Assembly: GCA_024699005.1 (NCBI GenBank)
Contig: JAILQN010000094.1
Location: forward strand, 1 to 12,656
Reading direction: 5' to 3'
Origin: Clostridia bacterium
GTDB taxonomy: Bacteria > Bacillota_A > Clostridia > Oscillospirales > Acutalibacteraceae
DNA length: 12,656 bases
This document shows positions 6,692 through 12,656 of this stretch, one piece after another. The translations under genes were made by a program, and so were the position numbers. Every line of letters starts with the position of its first letter. The stretch's first letter is position 1. Under the pieces are notes generated by a model, which worked only from the letters and a program-made list of their open reading frames with translations, was not told the DNA's origin and searched no databases.

Positions 6692-6701
6692 CCGAATTCA
6701 A
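6673..6701 (-). promoter_or_regulatory. Predicted promoter of the SGNH hydrolase gene
   Basis: On the minus strand there is TTGAAT (6696-6701), a 17-bp spacer and TATGAT (6673-6678). The leader of about 120 nt contains the palindrome ATTCCGCGGAAT (6582-6593) just upstream of the ribosome binding site. Confidence 0.65.
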
Positions 6702-6723
6702 TAGCGACAGCAGTAATAATCTG

Positions 6724-6752
6724 TTGACGGATCTTAACGCGAGAGGTATAAT
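6724..6752 (+). promoter_or_regulatory. Sigma-A promoter of the ABC exporter operon
   Basis: TTGACG (6724-6729), a 17-bp spacer and TATAAT (6747-6752), followed about 20 nt later by AAAGGAG nine bases before the ATPase ATG. It is back to back with the SGNH promoter in a 239-bp divergent region. Confidence 0.85.
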
Positions 6753-6786
6753 CACACCGATCTAATTATTAAAGGAGCAAAGCACT

Positions 6787-7515
6787 ATGAACGATCACGC
6801 GATGCTTGAGATAAAGCACTATTCAAAGTCTTACAGCAAAGGGAAAAAAGCCGCGGACGACGTCAGCCTGACAGTCGACACCGGCGATATTTACGGTTTC
6901 ATTGGTCATAACGGCGCGGGCAAATCCACCACCATCCGCGCCGTTGTGGGCGTACTTGATTTTACAGAGGGGGAAATATATATCGACGGGCATTCCGTCA
7001 AAGACGAACCGATGGAATGCAAGAAGATCACCGCCTATATACCCGATAATCCGGACCTGTACGAGAATCTGACCGGCATCCAGTATCTTAATTTCGTGGC
7101 GGACGTCTTCGGCATCGGCGAGAAGGAGCGCGAGGCAAAGATAAAACAGTACGGCGATCTTTTCGAGATAACGGATTCCCTCGGCGACCTTATCAGCTCA
7201 TATTCCCACGGCATGAAGCAGAAAGTCGCCGTCATCTCGGCGCTGATCCATGATCCGAAACTCCTGGTGCTGGACGAGCCCTTCGTGGGACTCGACCCGA
7301 AAGCGACCTTTACGCTCAAAGAGATCATGCGCGAAATGTGCGGTAAGGGAACTGCGATATTCTTCTCCACCCACGTGCTGGACGTAGCGGAAAAGCTGTG
7401 CAACAAGATCGCGATAATAAAGCACGGCAGGATCATCGCCGCGGGCGATATCGAAGAGCTTACGGAAGGTCATTCACTTGAAGAGGCGTTCCTGGAGGCG
7501 GACAGCGATGAATAG
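6787..7515 (+). CDS. ABC exporter, ATP-binding protein
   Basis: A 242-residue nucleotide-binding subunit of the ABC-2/CcmA type. Walker A is GHNGAGKST (40-48), the signature is YSHGMKQK (139-146, the SHGM form common in exporters), Walker B is LLVLDEP (159-165), and the switch histidine is in STH (H196). The usual Q-loop region reads YIPDNPDLYENLTG, typical of this class. The C-terminus ends in an acidic LEEAFLEADSDE. AAAGGAG lies 9 nt upstream. The gene overlaps the permease start by 8 nt, so the two are translationally coupled. The substrate is not predictable; relatives export peptides, lipids or drugs. Confidence 0.94.
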   Translation: MNDHAMLEIKHYSKSYSKGKKAADDVSLTVDTGDIYGFIGHNGAGKSTTIRAVVGVLDFTEGEIYIDGHSVKDEPMECKKITAYIPDNPDLYENLTGIQYLNFVADVFGIGEKEREAKIKQYGDLFEITDSLGDLISSYSHGMKQKVAVISALIHDPKLLVLDEPFVGLDPKATFTLKEIMREMCGKGTAIFFSTHVLDVAEKLCNKIAIIKHGRIIAAGDIEELTEGHSLEEAFLEADSDE

Positions 7516-9157
7516 TTCCAAGTTCCAAGTTCCAAGTTCCAAGGTGTCCGGAGCAAAGCCAAAAACTCATTTGATCCTTCTTAAAACCCTTCTTTTATCC
7601 TCCAGCCAGATCAACACTTACAGGCACAATACGGATAAAAAGAAGAGACGGAAGATCGTCACGAACTTCATAGGCGTCGTCATTCTGTACGCAATGCTGA
7701 TGGCGTACAGCGTTTCGATGTGCATAGGCTACGGGCAGATCGGTCTCATCTCCGCCGCGCCCGTCATGTGCGCTCTCGTGATCAGCGTGCTCGCGTTTAT
7801 TTTCACTCTGCTCAGGACGAACGGCTATCTGTTTAATTTTAAAGAGTACGATATGCTGATGTCTCTGCCCTTCGAGGCGAGGACGGTCGCCGCCTGCAAG
7901 TTTCTGCAGATGTATATCAGGAACCTGCCCTGGTACCTGAGCATTTCCATAGCCATGCTGGCGGGTTACGGATTTTACGAAAGACCCCATATCGCGGTCT
8001 ATCCCGTATGGTTCATCCTGTCCCTCATACTGCCGGTAATCCCCATGCTGGCTGCGTCTTTCATAGGCTTCCTCATCGCGAGGATCAGCGCGGGCTTCCG
8101 GAAAAGGAATATCCTCCAGACGGTCCTTACTTTTATCTTTGTCTTTTTCTGCTTTTCGATCCGCTTTGTCATAGAAGACATGTTCAGGAACGACAAGGTT
8201 ACCGAGACTCTGGAATCCGTTTCGGACGTAACCGAAAACACGGCGCGGTATTATCTGCCCGCGAAATGGTTCTCCGACGCGGTCACGAAGCTGTCCCCCG
8301 TCGGGATACTGCTTCTGCTCATCGTAAGCGCGGCTCTGTTCGCCGTCGTGTTTTATATAGTCGGCAATTCCTACAGGAACATCAATTCCGCTCTTAAGTC
8401 GCACGCGGCGGCAAAGCGATTCCGTATGGCGGAGCAGAAGCAGAGAAGCGTGATAAACGCCGTCGCCTTCAAGGAATTCAAACGGCTGACCGGCTCCACC
8501 AACTATATGGTCAACGGCGCGCTGGGCGAGCTCCTTGCCGCGCTGCTGGGGATCGTCACTCTCATAGTCGGGTTTGACAGGATCGTTTCTCTGGTCACGC
8601 AGGGCGCGCCGCTGGACTCCGCGATGCTGCAGCCCGCGATCCCGTTCATCGTCTATTTCTTCATCGGCATGATGGCAACGACCGCGTGTTCGCCGTCGCT
8701 CGAGGGCAAAAACTACTGGATCATAAAAAGTCTTCCCATCGAGATGAAGACGGTTTATCAGGGAAAGATGCTGTTCAATATGTATCTGACGGTCCCGTTC
8801 TCGGTTTTCTCCACGGTATGCCTTTGCCTTTCCGCAAAGACGCCGGCGCCTGACACGGCACTGTACGTCGCGCTCAGCGTCGCTCTCTGCGCTTTCTCAA
8901 CAGCGTGGGGCTGCGTGTGCGGCGTCAGGCATATAAAGCTCGAATGGGAGAACGAGATCGAAGTCATCAAAAACAGCGCCGCCGTCACCATTTATATGCT
9001 GCCCAATATGTTCGCGGCGATGGGTCTTTGCGTGCTTGCGGTTTTCCTCGGCACAAAGATGGATCATATGCTGCTTACAGGTATTTTTATCCTCGCTGCT
9101 CTCATACTGGCAGGTTTGAGTTATCGCAGAGTGATGACACTTTCAAAAAAAGTATAG
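7508..9157 (+). CDS. Large ABC-2-like exporter permease
   Basis: A 549-residue integral membrane protein with about 12 hydrophobic segments (roughly 52-72, 80-102, 140-155, 165-192, 203-222, 266-286, 338-356, 378-396, 424-442, 450-472, 494-514 and 520-538). The motif LEGKNYWIIKSLPI (398-411) is typical of the two-domain ABC-2-like permeases that pair with CcmA-type ATPases in Clostridia. The chosen start is ATG at 7508, with GGAGG nine bases upstream; an in-frame ATG at 7478 would lie deep inside the ATPase and lacks this spacing. The first 13 codons run through a tandem AGTTCCA repeat and encode SSKFQVPSSK, a low-complexity addition before the conserved part starts at about residue 20. It forms the exporter with the preceding ATPase. 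Confidence 0.9.
   Translation: MNSSKFQVPSSKVSGAKPKTHLILLKTLLLSSSQINTYRHNTDKKKRRKIVTNFIGVVILYAMLMAYSVSMCIGYGQIGLISAAPVMCALVISVLAFIFTLLRTNGYLFNFKEYDMLMSLPFEARTVAACKFLQMYIRNLPWYLSISIAMLAGYGFYERPHIAVYPVWFILSLILPVIPMLAASFIGFLIARISAGFRKRNILQTVLTFIFVFFCFSIRFVIEDMFRNDKVTETLESVSDVTENTARYYLPAKWFSDAVTKLSPVGILLLLIVSAALFAVVFYIVGNSYRNINSALKSHAAAKRFRMAEQKQRSVINAVAFKEFKRLTGSTNYMVNGALGELLAALLGIVTLIVGFDRIVSLVTQGAPLDSAMLQPAIPFIVYFFIGMMATTACSPSLEGKNYWIIKSLPIEMKTVYQGKMLFNMYLTVPFSVFSTVCLCLSAKTPAPDTALYVALSVALCAFSTAWGCVCGVRHIKLEWENEIEVIKNSAAVTIYMLPNMFAAMGLCVLAVFLGTKMDHMLLTGIFILAALILAGLSYRRVMTLSKKV
7514..7543. repeat. Heptanucleotide tandem repeat, AGTTCCA family
   Basis: Four exact copies of AGTTCCA (7514-7520, 7521-7527, 7528-7534, 7535-7541) and two further matching bases. 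The first copy includes the last two bases of the ATPase TAG stop, and the whole array is read as permease codons 3-12. Confidence 0.92.
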
Positions 9158-9227
9158 GCGCCAGCAACAACGCGTTGCTTGTAAAAAGAACATCCTTACT
9201 TTACAATCAGATCAGGGAGGGATATAT

Positions 9228-9992
9228 ATGAACACAAAAGACGTTATATTGGAACTCAGGACCCGGAACGGCATGTCTCAGGACGATCTGGCGGAGAAAG
9301 TATTTGTAACCAGGCAGGCGGTGTCCCGGTGGGAAACGGGCGAGACCGTGCCGAACACCGAAACGCTTAAACTGCTTTCCAACCTGTTCGGCGTTTCCAT
9401 AAACACACTGCTCGGCGAACCGCGGAAGCTCGTCTGCCAGTGCTGCGGTATGCCGCTGAGCGACGATATCATCGGCAGGAACTCCGACGGAACTCTCAAC
9501 GAGGATTACTGCAGGTGGTGCTACGCCGACGGCACTTATACTTATTCCGACATGGACGATCTGATCCGCGTCGCCGCGCCTCATATGGCCGGGGACGGAT
9601 TCACCGAAGAGCAGGCACGCGATTATCTGAAACAACGGCTGCCGACGCTGGATTACTGGAAACGTTACGAGGAGCTGAGCGATAACGGACAGTTCGGGGA
9701 ATTCAAGTCAAAGCTTATAAAAGAGATAAACGACCTTCATATCGAGGGCATGCCGGAGCTTACCTGCCTGAACGCGCTGGTCGGACAATACGTCAACCTT
9801 GAATACCGGCTGCCGAACGGAACAAACGTTAAATTTCTGAACGACGGGACGACTTATCTCGGAAATCAGCTGGAGCCGGAGTTCGGCGGCGACCGCTGCT
9901 TCGGAGTGCTGGCAAATATGGATTTTATTCTTGTCTGTACCTACGCCGAAGGAGGCGCCGATCCGGAGCTTGTGCTTTATAAAAAAAGATGA
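9228..9992 (+). CDS. XRE-family regulator with putative zinc-ribbon domain
   Basis: A 254-residue protein with three parts. Residues 1-64 are an XRE/Cro-type helix-turn-helix (LRTRNGMSQDDLAEKVFVTRQAVSRWE, then TGETVPNTETLKLLSNLFGVS). Residues 70-102 form a zinc ribbon with C70xxC73 and C95xxC98 (CCGMPLSDD, DYCRWCYADG). Residues about 175-254 are a beta-rich C-terminal module (GQYVNLEYRLPNG, YLGNQLE, PELVLYKKR), a combination I recall as recurrent in Clostridia regulators. AGGGAGGG precedes the ATG. It lies 70 nt after the exporter permease on the same strand, with no clear terminator between but one directly after it. Regulation of the exporter operon is the likely role; the signal, possibly a metal or a ligand of the C-terminal module, is inference. 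Confidence 0.9.
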   Translation: MNTKDVILELRTRNGMSQDDLAEKVFVTRQAVSRWETGETVPNTETLKLLSNLFGVSINTLLGEPRKLVCQCCGMPLSDDIIGRNSDGTLNEDYCRWCYADGTYTYSDMDDLIRVAAPHMAGDGFTEEQARDYLKQRLPTLDYWKRYEELSDNGQFGEFKSKLIKEINDLHIEGMPELTCLNALVGQYVNLEYRLPNGTNVKFLNDGTTYLGNQLEPEFGGDRCFGVLANMDFILVCTYAEGGADPELVLYKKR

Positions 9993-10000
9993 CCACGGTC

Positions 10001-10039
10001 AATAAAACGGCACTTTTTACAAGGTGTCGTTTTATTTTT
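10001..10039 (+). terminator. Rho-independent terminator of the exporter-regulator unit
   Basis: A 13-bp stem (10001-10013 with 10024-10036, one G-U pair) and a 10-nt loop, ending in TATTTTT. It begins nine bases after the regulator stop codon and separates this unit from the secreted SGNH gene. Confidence 0.9.
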
Positions 10040-10056
10040 GTCGATAAAAATTTTTT

Positions 10057-10071
10057 CTGTTGCCTATTGCC
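10057..10071. repeat. Two heptads of the CTATTGC family
   Basis: CTGTTGC (10057-10063) and CTATTGC (10064-10070) are adjacent and identical to units of the array at 1394-1435, on the same strand. The second contributes TTGCCA, which fits as the -35 box of the next gene. Confidence 0.6.
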
Positions 10072-10095
10072 AAAAATAAACAAATGAGTTATAAT
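10067..10095 (+). promoter_or_regulatory. Predicted promoter of the secreted SGNH gene
   Basis: TTGCCA (10067-10072), a 17-bp spacer and TATAAT (10090-10095). The -35 box is formed by the end of a 7-bp repeat unit. An exact 8-bp inverted repeat, ATAAACAA (10076-10083) with TTGTTTAT (10095-10102), brackets the -10 box and could be an operator. Confidence 0.7.
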
Positions 10096-10132
10096 TGTTT
10101 ATGTAAAATACAACAACAAGGAGACGACAACC

Positions 10133-11299
10133 ATGAAAAGACTATCAAAACTCATCGCGGTCATGCTGGCTGTGCTTATGACGGCGTCGCTTATAGCGGT
10201 TCCGGTTTTTGCGGATGACGCGCAGGACGATCCCTATGCGGCTCTCAAGGAGGGCACCGGATACGTCGCGATAGGCGACAGCTTTACCCGCGGCTACGGC
10301 GCCGGAACCAGCTGGCAGGATCAGATCTACCGCAACGAGAACTACGGCGACTATGAGTGCCGCAACGTAGACGGTTCCTATCCAAACATAGTCGCCGAGA
10401 AGTTCGGCATGTACGCTCCGGCCGATATCCGCGACACCGACGCAAAATACTGGCCCCTGTCTCACGACGCGGTCTCCACCGCCTATATGAACGACTTTCT
10501 GGGTCTTGACGACGGCTTCCGCGACGACGAGTTCACCTATCAGGACGGCTCAATGATCAGACGGTATCAGACCGACCTCGCCTATTTCGGAGACCCGCTC
10601 AGCCTCACTCTTGACGGTACGGCTGCCTACGGCGCCACCGGAGAGATAATGAGTGCCCGCGAGATGATCAAAAACGCGAGCCTTATTTCCATCGGCCTGG
10701 GTCAGACAGACGTTATCTACAAAACACAGATATTCGGCTTCAACACCCTTGACCTGAGCGACACGTCGAGCATTCCCGCCGGAATCAAGGATATCCTCAG
10801 CAGATTCTACAGGTATTTCAATTACTGGAAGGGCGCGTATCCGCTGCTGCTTGACTTTATTAAAGAGAACAATCCGGATGCGAAAGTTCTGCTCGTCGGC
10901 ACACTCAATCCAATCAAGAACGCGACGATCAGCGATGACGTTGACATAGAGATAGGTCACCTCATAACCTTTATGATGGACAGCATAAACGCCTTCACCA
11001 GGGACTGCGCATTGAAGTACGGCTACACGTATATCGATATTTCCGACGTGGAAACACCCTCCGCGGCGACCACCATGTCGATAGGACACATACTCTCCCT
11101 GGAAGGCGTAGAGTACGGGCTTATCGCCCATCCGACCGCAAAGGGCTATGAGCAGATAGCGGAAAAAGTCATCGCCGCCGTTGAGAAGGATCTCCAAAAA
11201 GGTCAGGCGACCGGGATAAAAGCCTTCTTTGCAAAGATCGGCGACTGGTTCAAGAATTTCTTCGCGAAGATCAGGGATTTCTTCAGCAGTTTAGGATAA
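10133..11299 (+). CDS. Secreted SGNH-like protein with degenerate active site and amphipathic tail
   Basis: A 388-residue protein. Residues 1-27 are a Sec signal peptide ending PVFA. Block I is clear (YVAIGDSFTRGYGAG, S50). The block III position reads SIGLGQTDVI (187-195), where the family normally has GxND, so the oxyanion Asn is replaced by T192. The histidine block is IAHPTAKGYEQIA (H333), but the usual Asp three residues earlier is L330. Residues 361-388 form a basic, aromatic tail with an 11-residue repeat, FFAKIGDWFKN then FFAKIRDFFSS, ending SLG. AAGGAG precedes the ATG, and a promoter of its own lies upstream; no terminator is seen after it. Carbohydrate or lipid esterase activity would be the default guess, but the lost residues make weak activity or a binding role possible. 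Confidence 0.87.
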   Translation: MKRLSKLIAVMLAVLMTASLIAVPVFADDAQDDPYAALKEGTGYVAIGDSFTRGYGAGTSWQDQIYRNENYGDYECRNVDGSYPNIVAEKFGMYAPADIRDTDAKYWPLSHDAVSTAYMNDFLGLDDGFRDDEFTYQDGSMIRRYQTDLAYFGDPLSLTLDGTAAYGATGEIMSAREMIKNASLISIGLGQTDVIYKTQIFGFNTLDLSDTSSIPAGIKDILSRFYRYFNYWKGAYPLLLDFIKENNPDAKVLLVGTLNPIKNATISDDVDIEIGHLITFMMDSINAFTRDCALKYGYTYIDISDVETPSAATTMSIGHILSLEGVEYGLIAHPTAKGYEQIAEKVIAAVEKDLQKGQATGIKAFFAKIGDWFKNFFAKIRDFFSSLG

Positions 11300-11428
11300 T
11301 AAGTTCCTTCTGCTCCACGCACAAAAAAAGGGATCTTCACAGATTTACGTGTAATGTGTCCATCGGAATACGATGATTACTGATAAGATGAGATACTGAT
11401 TGCATCAGGGTTTATGATTTCCTTAATA
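11300..11428. other. Intergenic stretch without a recognised gene
   Basis: Downstream of the secreted SGNH gene I see no terminator, promoter or open reading frame that looks genuine. The only structure is a weak 5-bp hairpin, CATCG/CGATG (11361-11375), without a T-tract. Confidence 0.5.
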
Positions 11429-11552
11429 CTCCCCCTGGCGCAAGCGCCACCCCCCTCACGGAGTGGGGCTTGAAAAAGGCTCCCTCTTTGAGGTCGGGCT
11501 GCGCCCACGCCCAATTAGCGCGGGCTGTCGGCGAAGCCGACTGAGGGAGCTC
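11429..11552. repeat. Hairpin-rich intergenic repeat element
   Basis: Several short palindromes are packed together: TGGCGCAAGCGCCA (11436-11449), a C-rich arm with GAGTGGGG (11451-11468), GCTCCCTC (11479-11486) complementary to GAGGGAGC (11543-11550), GTCGGG...GCCCACGCCCA (11493-11513) and GTCGGC-GAA-GCCGAC (11527-11541). It does not code. The composition (GCTCCCTC and GAGGGAGC ends around a GNCGGCGAAGCCGNC hairpin) resembles dispersed intergenic repeats I recall from gut Firmicutes genomes; this is from memory and untested. Confidence 0.6.
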
Positions 11553-11619
11553 ATTCTCGGCTATCCCACAATTATCTGCGAAAAAGCCATTTTCTGTTTT
11601 ACACGAAACCGTGAAGAGG

Positions 11620-11648
11620 AAAAAAAGCCTCCCGTCGGAAGACGGGAG
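11620..11648 (-). terminator. Rho-independent terminator of tsf
   Basis: CTCCCGTC (11629-11636) pairs with GACGGGAG (11641-11648) around a 4-nt loop. On the minus strand a run of seven T (11626-11620) follows after GC. It begins 20 nt after the tsf stop. On the plus strand the same hairpin is followed by ACG and T6, so it may also stop rightward transcripts from the secreted SGNH gene. Confidence 0.93.
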
Positions 11649-11668
11649 ACGTTTTTTACAAAGATTTA

Positions 11669-12595
11669 TTACTTTGCGCCCATAGCCTCGGCTACTTCGT
11701 CCGCGAAGGACTGGGTCTTCTTCTCGATGCCCTCGCCCTTTACGTAGTGGATGTAGCACACGGCCTTGATATCGCCGCCCAGCGCCTTGGCGCAGTTCGC
11801 GATATACTGACCGACATTGATGTCGCCGTCCTTTACGAACGCCTGCTTGAGAAGGCAGGTCTCCTCGAAGAACTTGCGAAGCTTGCCTTCGACGATCTTC
11901 GCCTTGGCAACGTCGGGCTTGTTCGCCATCTTGGGATCCTCCGCCATCTGAGCCAGAAGGATCTGCTTCTCGTGCTCAATGACTTCGGCGGGAACGGAAG
12001 CCTCGTCAAGATATGAAGGGCTCATAGCCGCGATCTGCATCGCGACATCCTTGCCCATCTCCACGAATCCGGGCTGCGCGGCAACATCGTCGGCTGCGTC
12101 GAATTTGACGGCGACGGCGTGGGTCGCTCCGCCGTGAACGTAAGTGATAACGTGACCCTCAAGGATCTCGAAACGCCTTACGGAGATATTCTCGCCTATG
12201 GTGAGGACCAGCTCCTGGCGTGTCTCCTCGACCGTCGCGGTACCGCCGCAGATAACAGTGGCAAGAAGCGCGTCCACGTCCGCGGGCTTCGCTGCAAGGA
12301 TCGTCTTCGCCACGGCGTCCACGAAAGCAAGGAACTTCTCGTTCTTCGCGACGAAGTCGGTCTGAGCGTTGACCTCAAGTATGACGGTCTCATTGCCCTC
12401 GGTATAGGTGGAAACAACGCCGTCCGCAGCGACCTTGGAAGCCTTCTTGGCGGCTACCGCAAGGCCTCTCTCACGCAGAACGTCGATCGCCTTTTCCATA
12501 TCGCCGTCGGTCTCTACGAGCGCCTTCTTGCACTCCATCATGCCGACGCCGGTCTTCTCTCTTAATGCCTTAACATCTGCTGCTGTAAATGCCAT
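11669..12595 (-). CDS. tsf: Elongation factor Ts
   Basis: A 308-residue EF-Ts, the guanine nucleotide exchange factor that recycles EF-Tu from GDP to GTP in the cytoplasm. The N-terminal UBA-like domain carries the signature LREKTGVGMMECKKAL (11-26). The EF-Tu contact motif TDFVAKN is intact (79-85), followed by the core domains (SVRRFEILEGH, SPSYLDEASVPAEVIEHEK). Length and start are normal; GGGAGG lies 5-6 nt before the ATG. It follows rpsB by 13 nt, the conserved order in most bacteria. A strong terminator after tsf shows that pyrH and frr, often next in this operon, are not cotranscribed here. Confidence 0.98.
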   Translation of the reverse strand: MAFTAADVKALREKTGVGMMECKKALVETDGDMEKAIDVLRERGLAVAAKKASKVAADGVVSTYTEGNETVILEVNAQTDFVAKNEKFLAFVDAVAKTILAAKPADVDALLATVICGGTATVEETRQELVLTIGENISVRRFEILEGHVITYVHGGATHAVAVKFDAADDVAAQPGFVEMGKDVAMQIAAMSPSYLDEASVPAEVIEHEKQILLAQMAEDPKMANKPDVAKAKIVEGKLRKFFEETCLLKQAFVKDGDINVGQYIANCAKALGGDIKAVCYIHYVKGEGIEKKTQSFADEVAEAMGAK

Positions 12596-12608
12596 GATAT
12601 CCTCCCTC

Positions 12609-12656
12609 TTATTCCGCCTCTACGGGCATTGCCTCTTCAACTGTATCCTCTGCCGG
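12609..12656 (-). CDS. rpsB: Ribosomal protein S2 (uS2), C-terminal end
   Basis: The last 15 codons and stop are visible: PAEDTVEEAMPVEAE. Such an acidic, Glu/Ala/Val-rich tail is common at the end of S2 in Firmicutes, and rpsB almost always precedes tsf. The identification rests on the position 13 nt upstream of tsf and the tail composition, since the conserved body lies outside the window. Confidence 0.8.
   Translation of the reverse strand, partial: PAEDTVEEAMPVEAE

Noticed and set aside
7478..7507. Upstream ATG start for the exporter permease
   Set aside because: It would add ten Arg-rich codons inside the ATPase gene; GGAGG is placed correctly for the ATG at 7508.
7595..8404. Minus-strand open frame of 269 codons inside the permease
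   Set aside because: It is a charged, low-complexity shadow of a well-supported membrane protein.
9158..9227. AGCAAC/GTTGCT hairpin after the permease as a terminator
   Set aside because: The stem is only six pairs and no T-tract follows, so read-through into the XRE gene is more likely.
11412..11759. Short open frames across the 11.4-11.7 kb gap
   Set aside because: They run through hairpin repeats and the tsf terminator, with no ribosome binding site or familiar sequence.

Overview
The window looks like a chromosomal segment of a Gram-positive, low-to-medium GC bacterium, most likely an uncultured Clostridia lineage (Oscillospirales or Christensenellales-like; this placement is inference). 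The support is the consensus sigma-A promoters with 17-bp spacers, strong purine-rich ribosome binding sites, a lipobox-bearing substrate-binding protein, Sec signal peptides, and the rpsB-tsf pair. I see no phage, IS, CRISPR array or recognised defence system. The interest lies in small regulatory and repeat structures between ordinary genes and in two secreted proteins.

Layout. 1-192 (-): start of a TetR-family repressor with its own promoter, whose -10 and start site lie in a 43-bp perfect palindrome (211-253). 317-3831 (-): a run read as substrate-binding lipoprotein, permease and ATPase of a polar amino acid ABC importer, followed by a secreted metallophosphoesterase. 3964-5349 (-): an unrecognised secreted protein with an acidic Pro/Thr/Glu linker and an amphipathic C-terminal tail, with its own promoter. 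5471-5630 (+): promoter, tRNA-Arg(ACG) and terminator. 5631-5767: repeats and a second hairpin. 5768-6547 (-): a cytoplasmic SGNH hydrolase. 6724-10039 (+): promoter, ABC-exporter ATPase, large membrane permease, an XRE/zinc-ribbon regulator and a terminator. 10067-11299 (+): promoter and a secreted SGNH-like protein with an aromatic amphipathic tail and a degenerate active site. 11300-11668: a repeat-rich gap with the tsf terminator. 11669-12656 (-): tsf and the last 15 codons of rpsB.

How it fits together. The importer genes form one transcription unit, with a stable hairpin between the binding-protein gene and the membrane genes. The exporter ATPase and permease overlap by 8 nt and are followed by a regulator on the same strand, which suggests a self-regulated exporter module.

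The pattern running through the window is a set of 7-bp tandem repeats at four gene edges (1394-1435, 5631-5672, 7514-7543, 10057-10071), from three heptamer families. One supplies the first codons of the permease, one appears to supply the -35 box of the secreted SGNH gene, and two abut the stop codon of an ABC ATPase gene.
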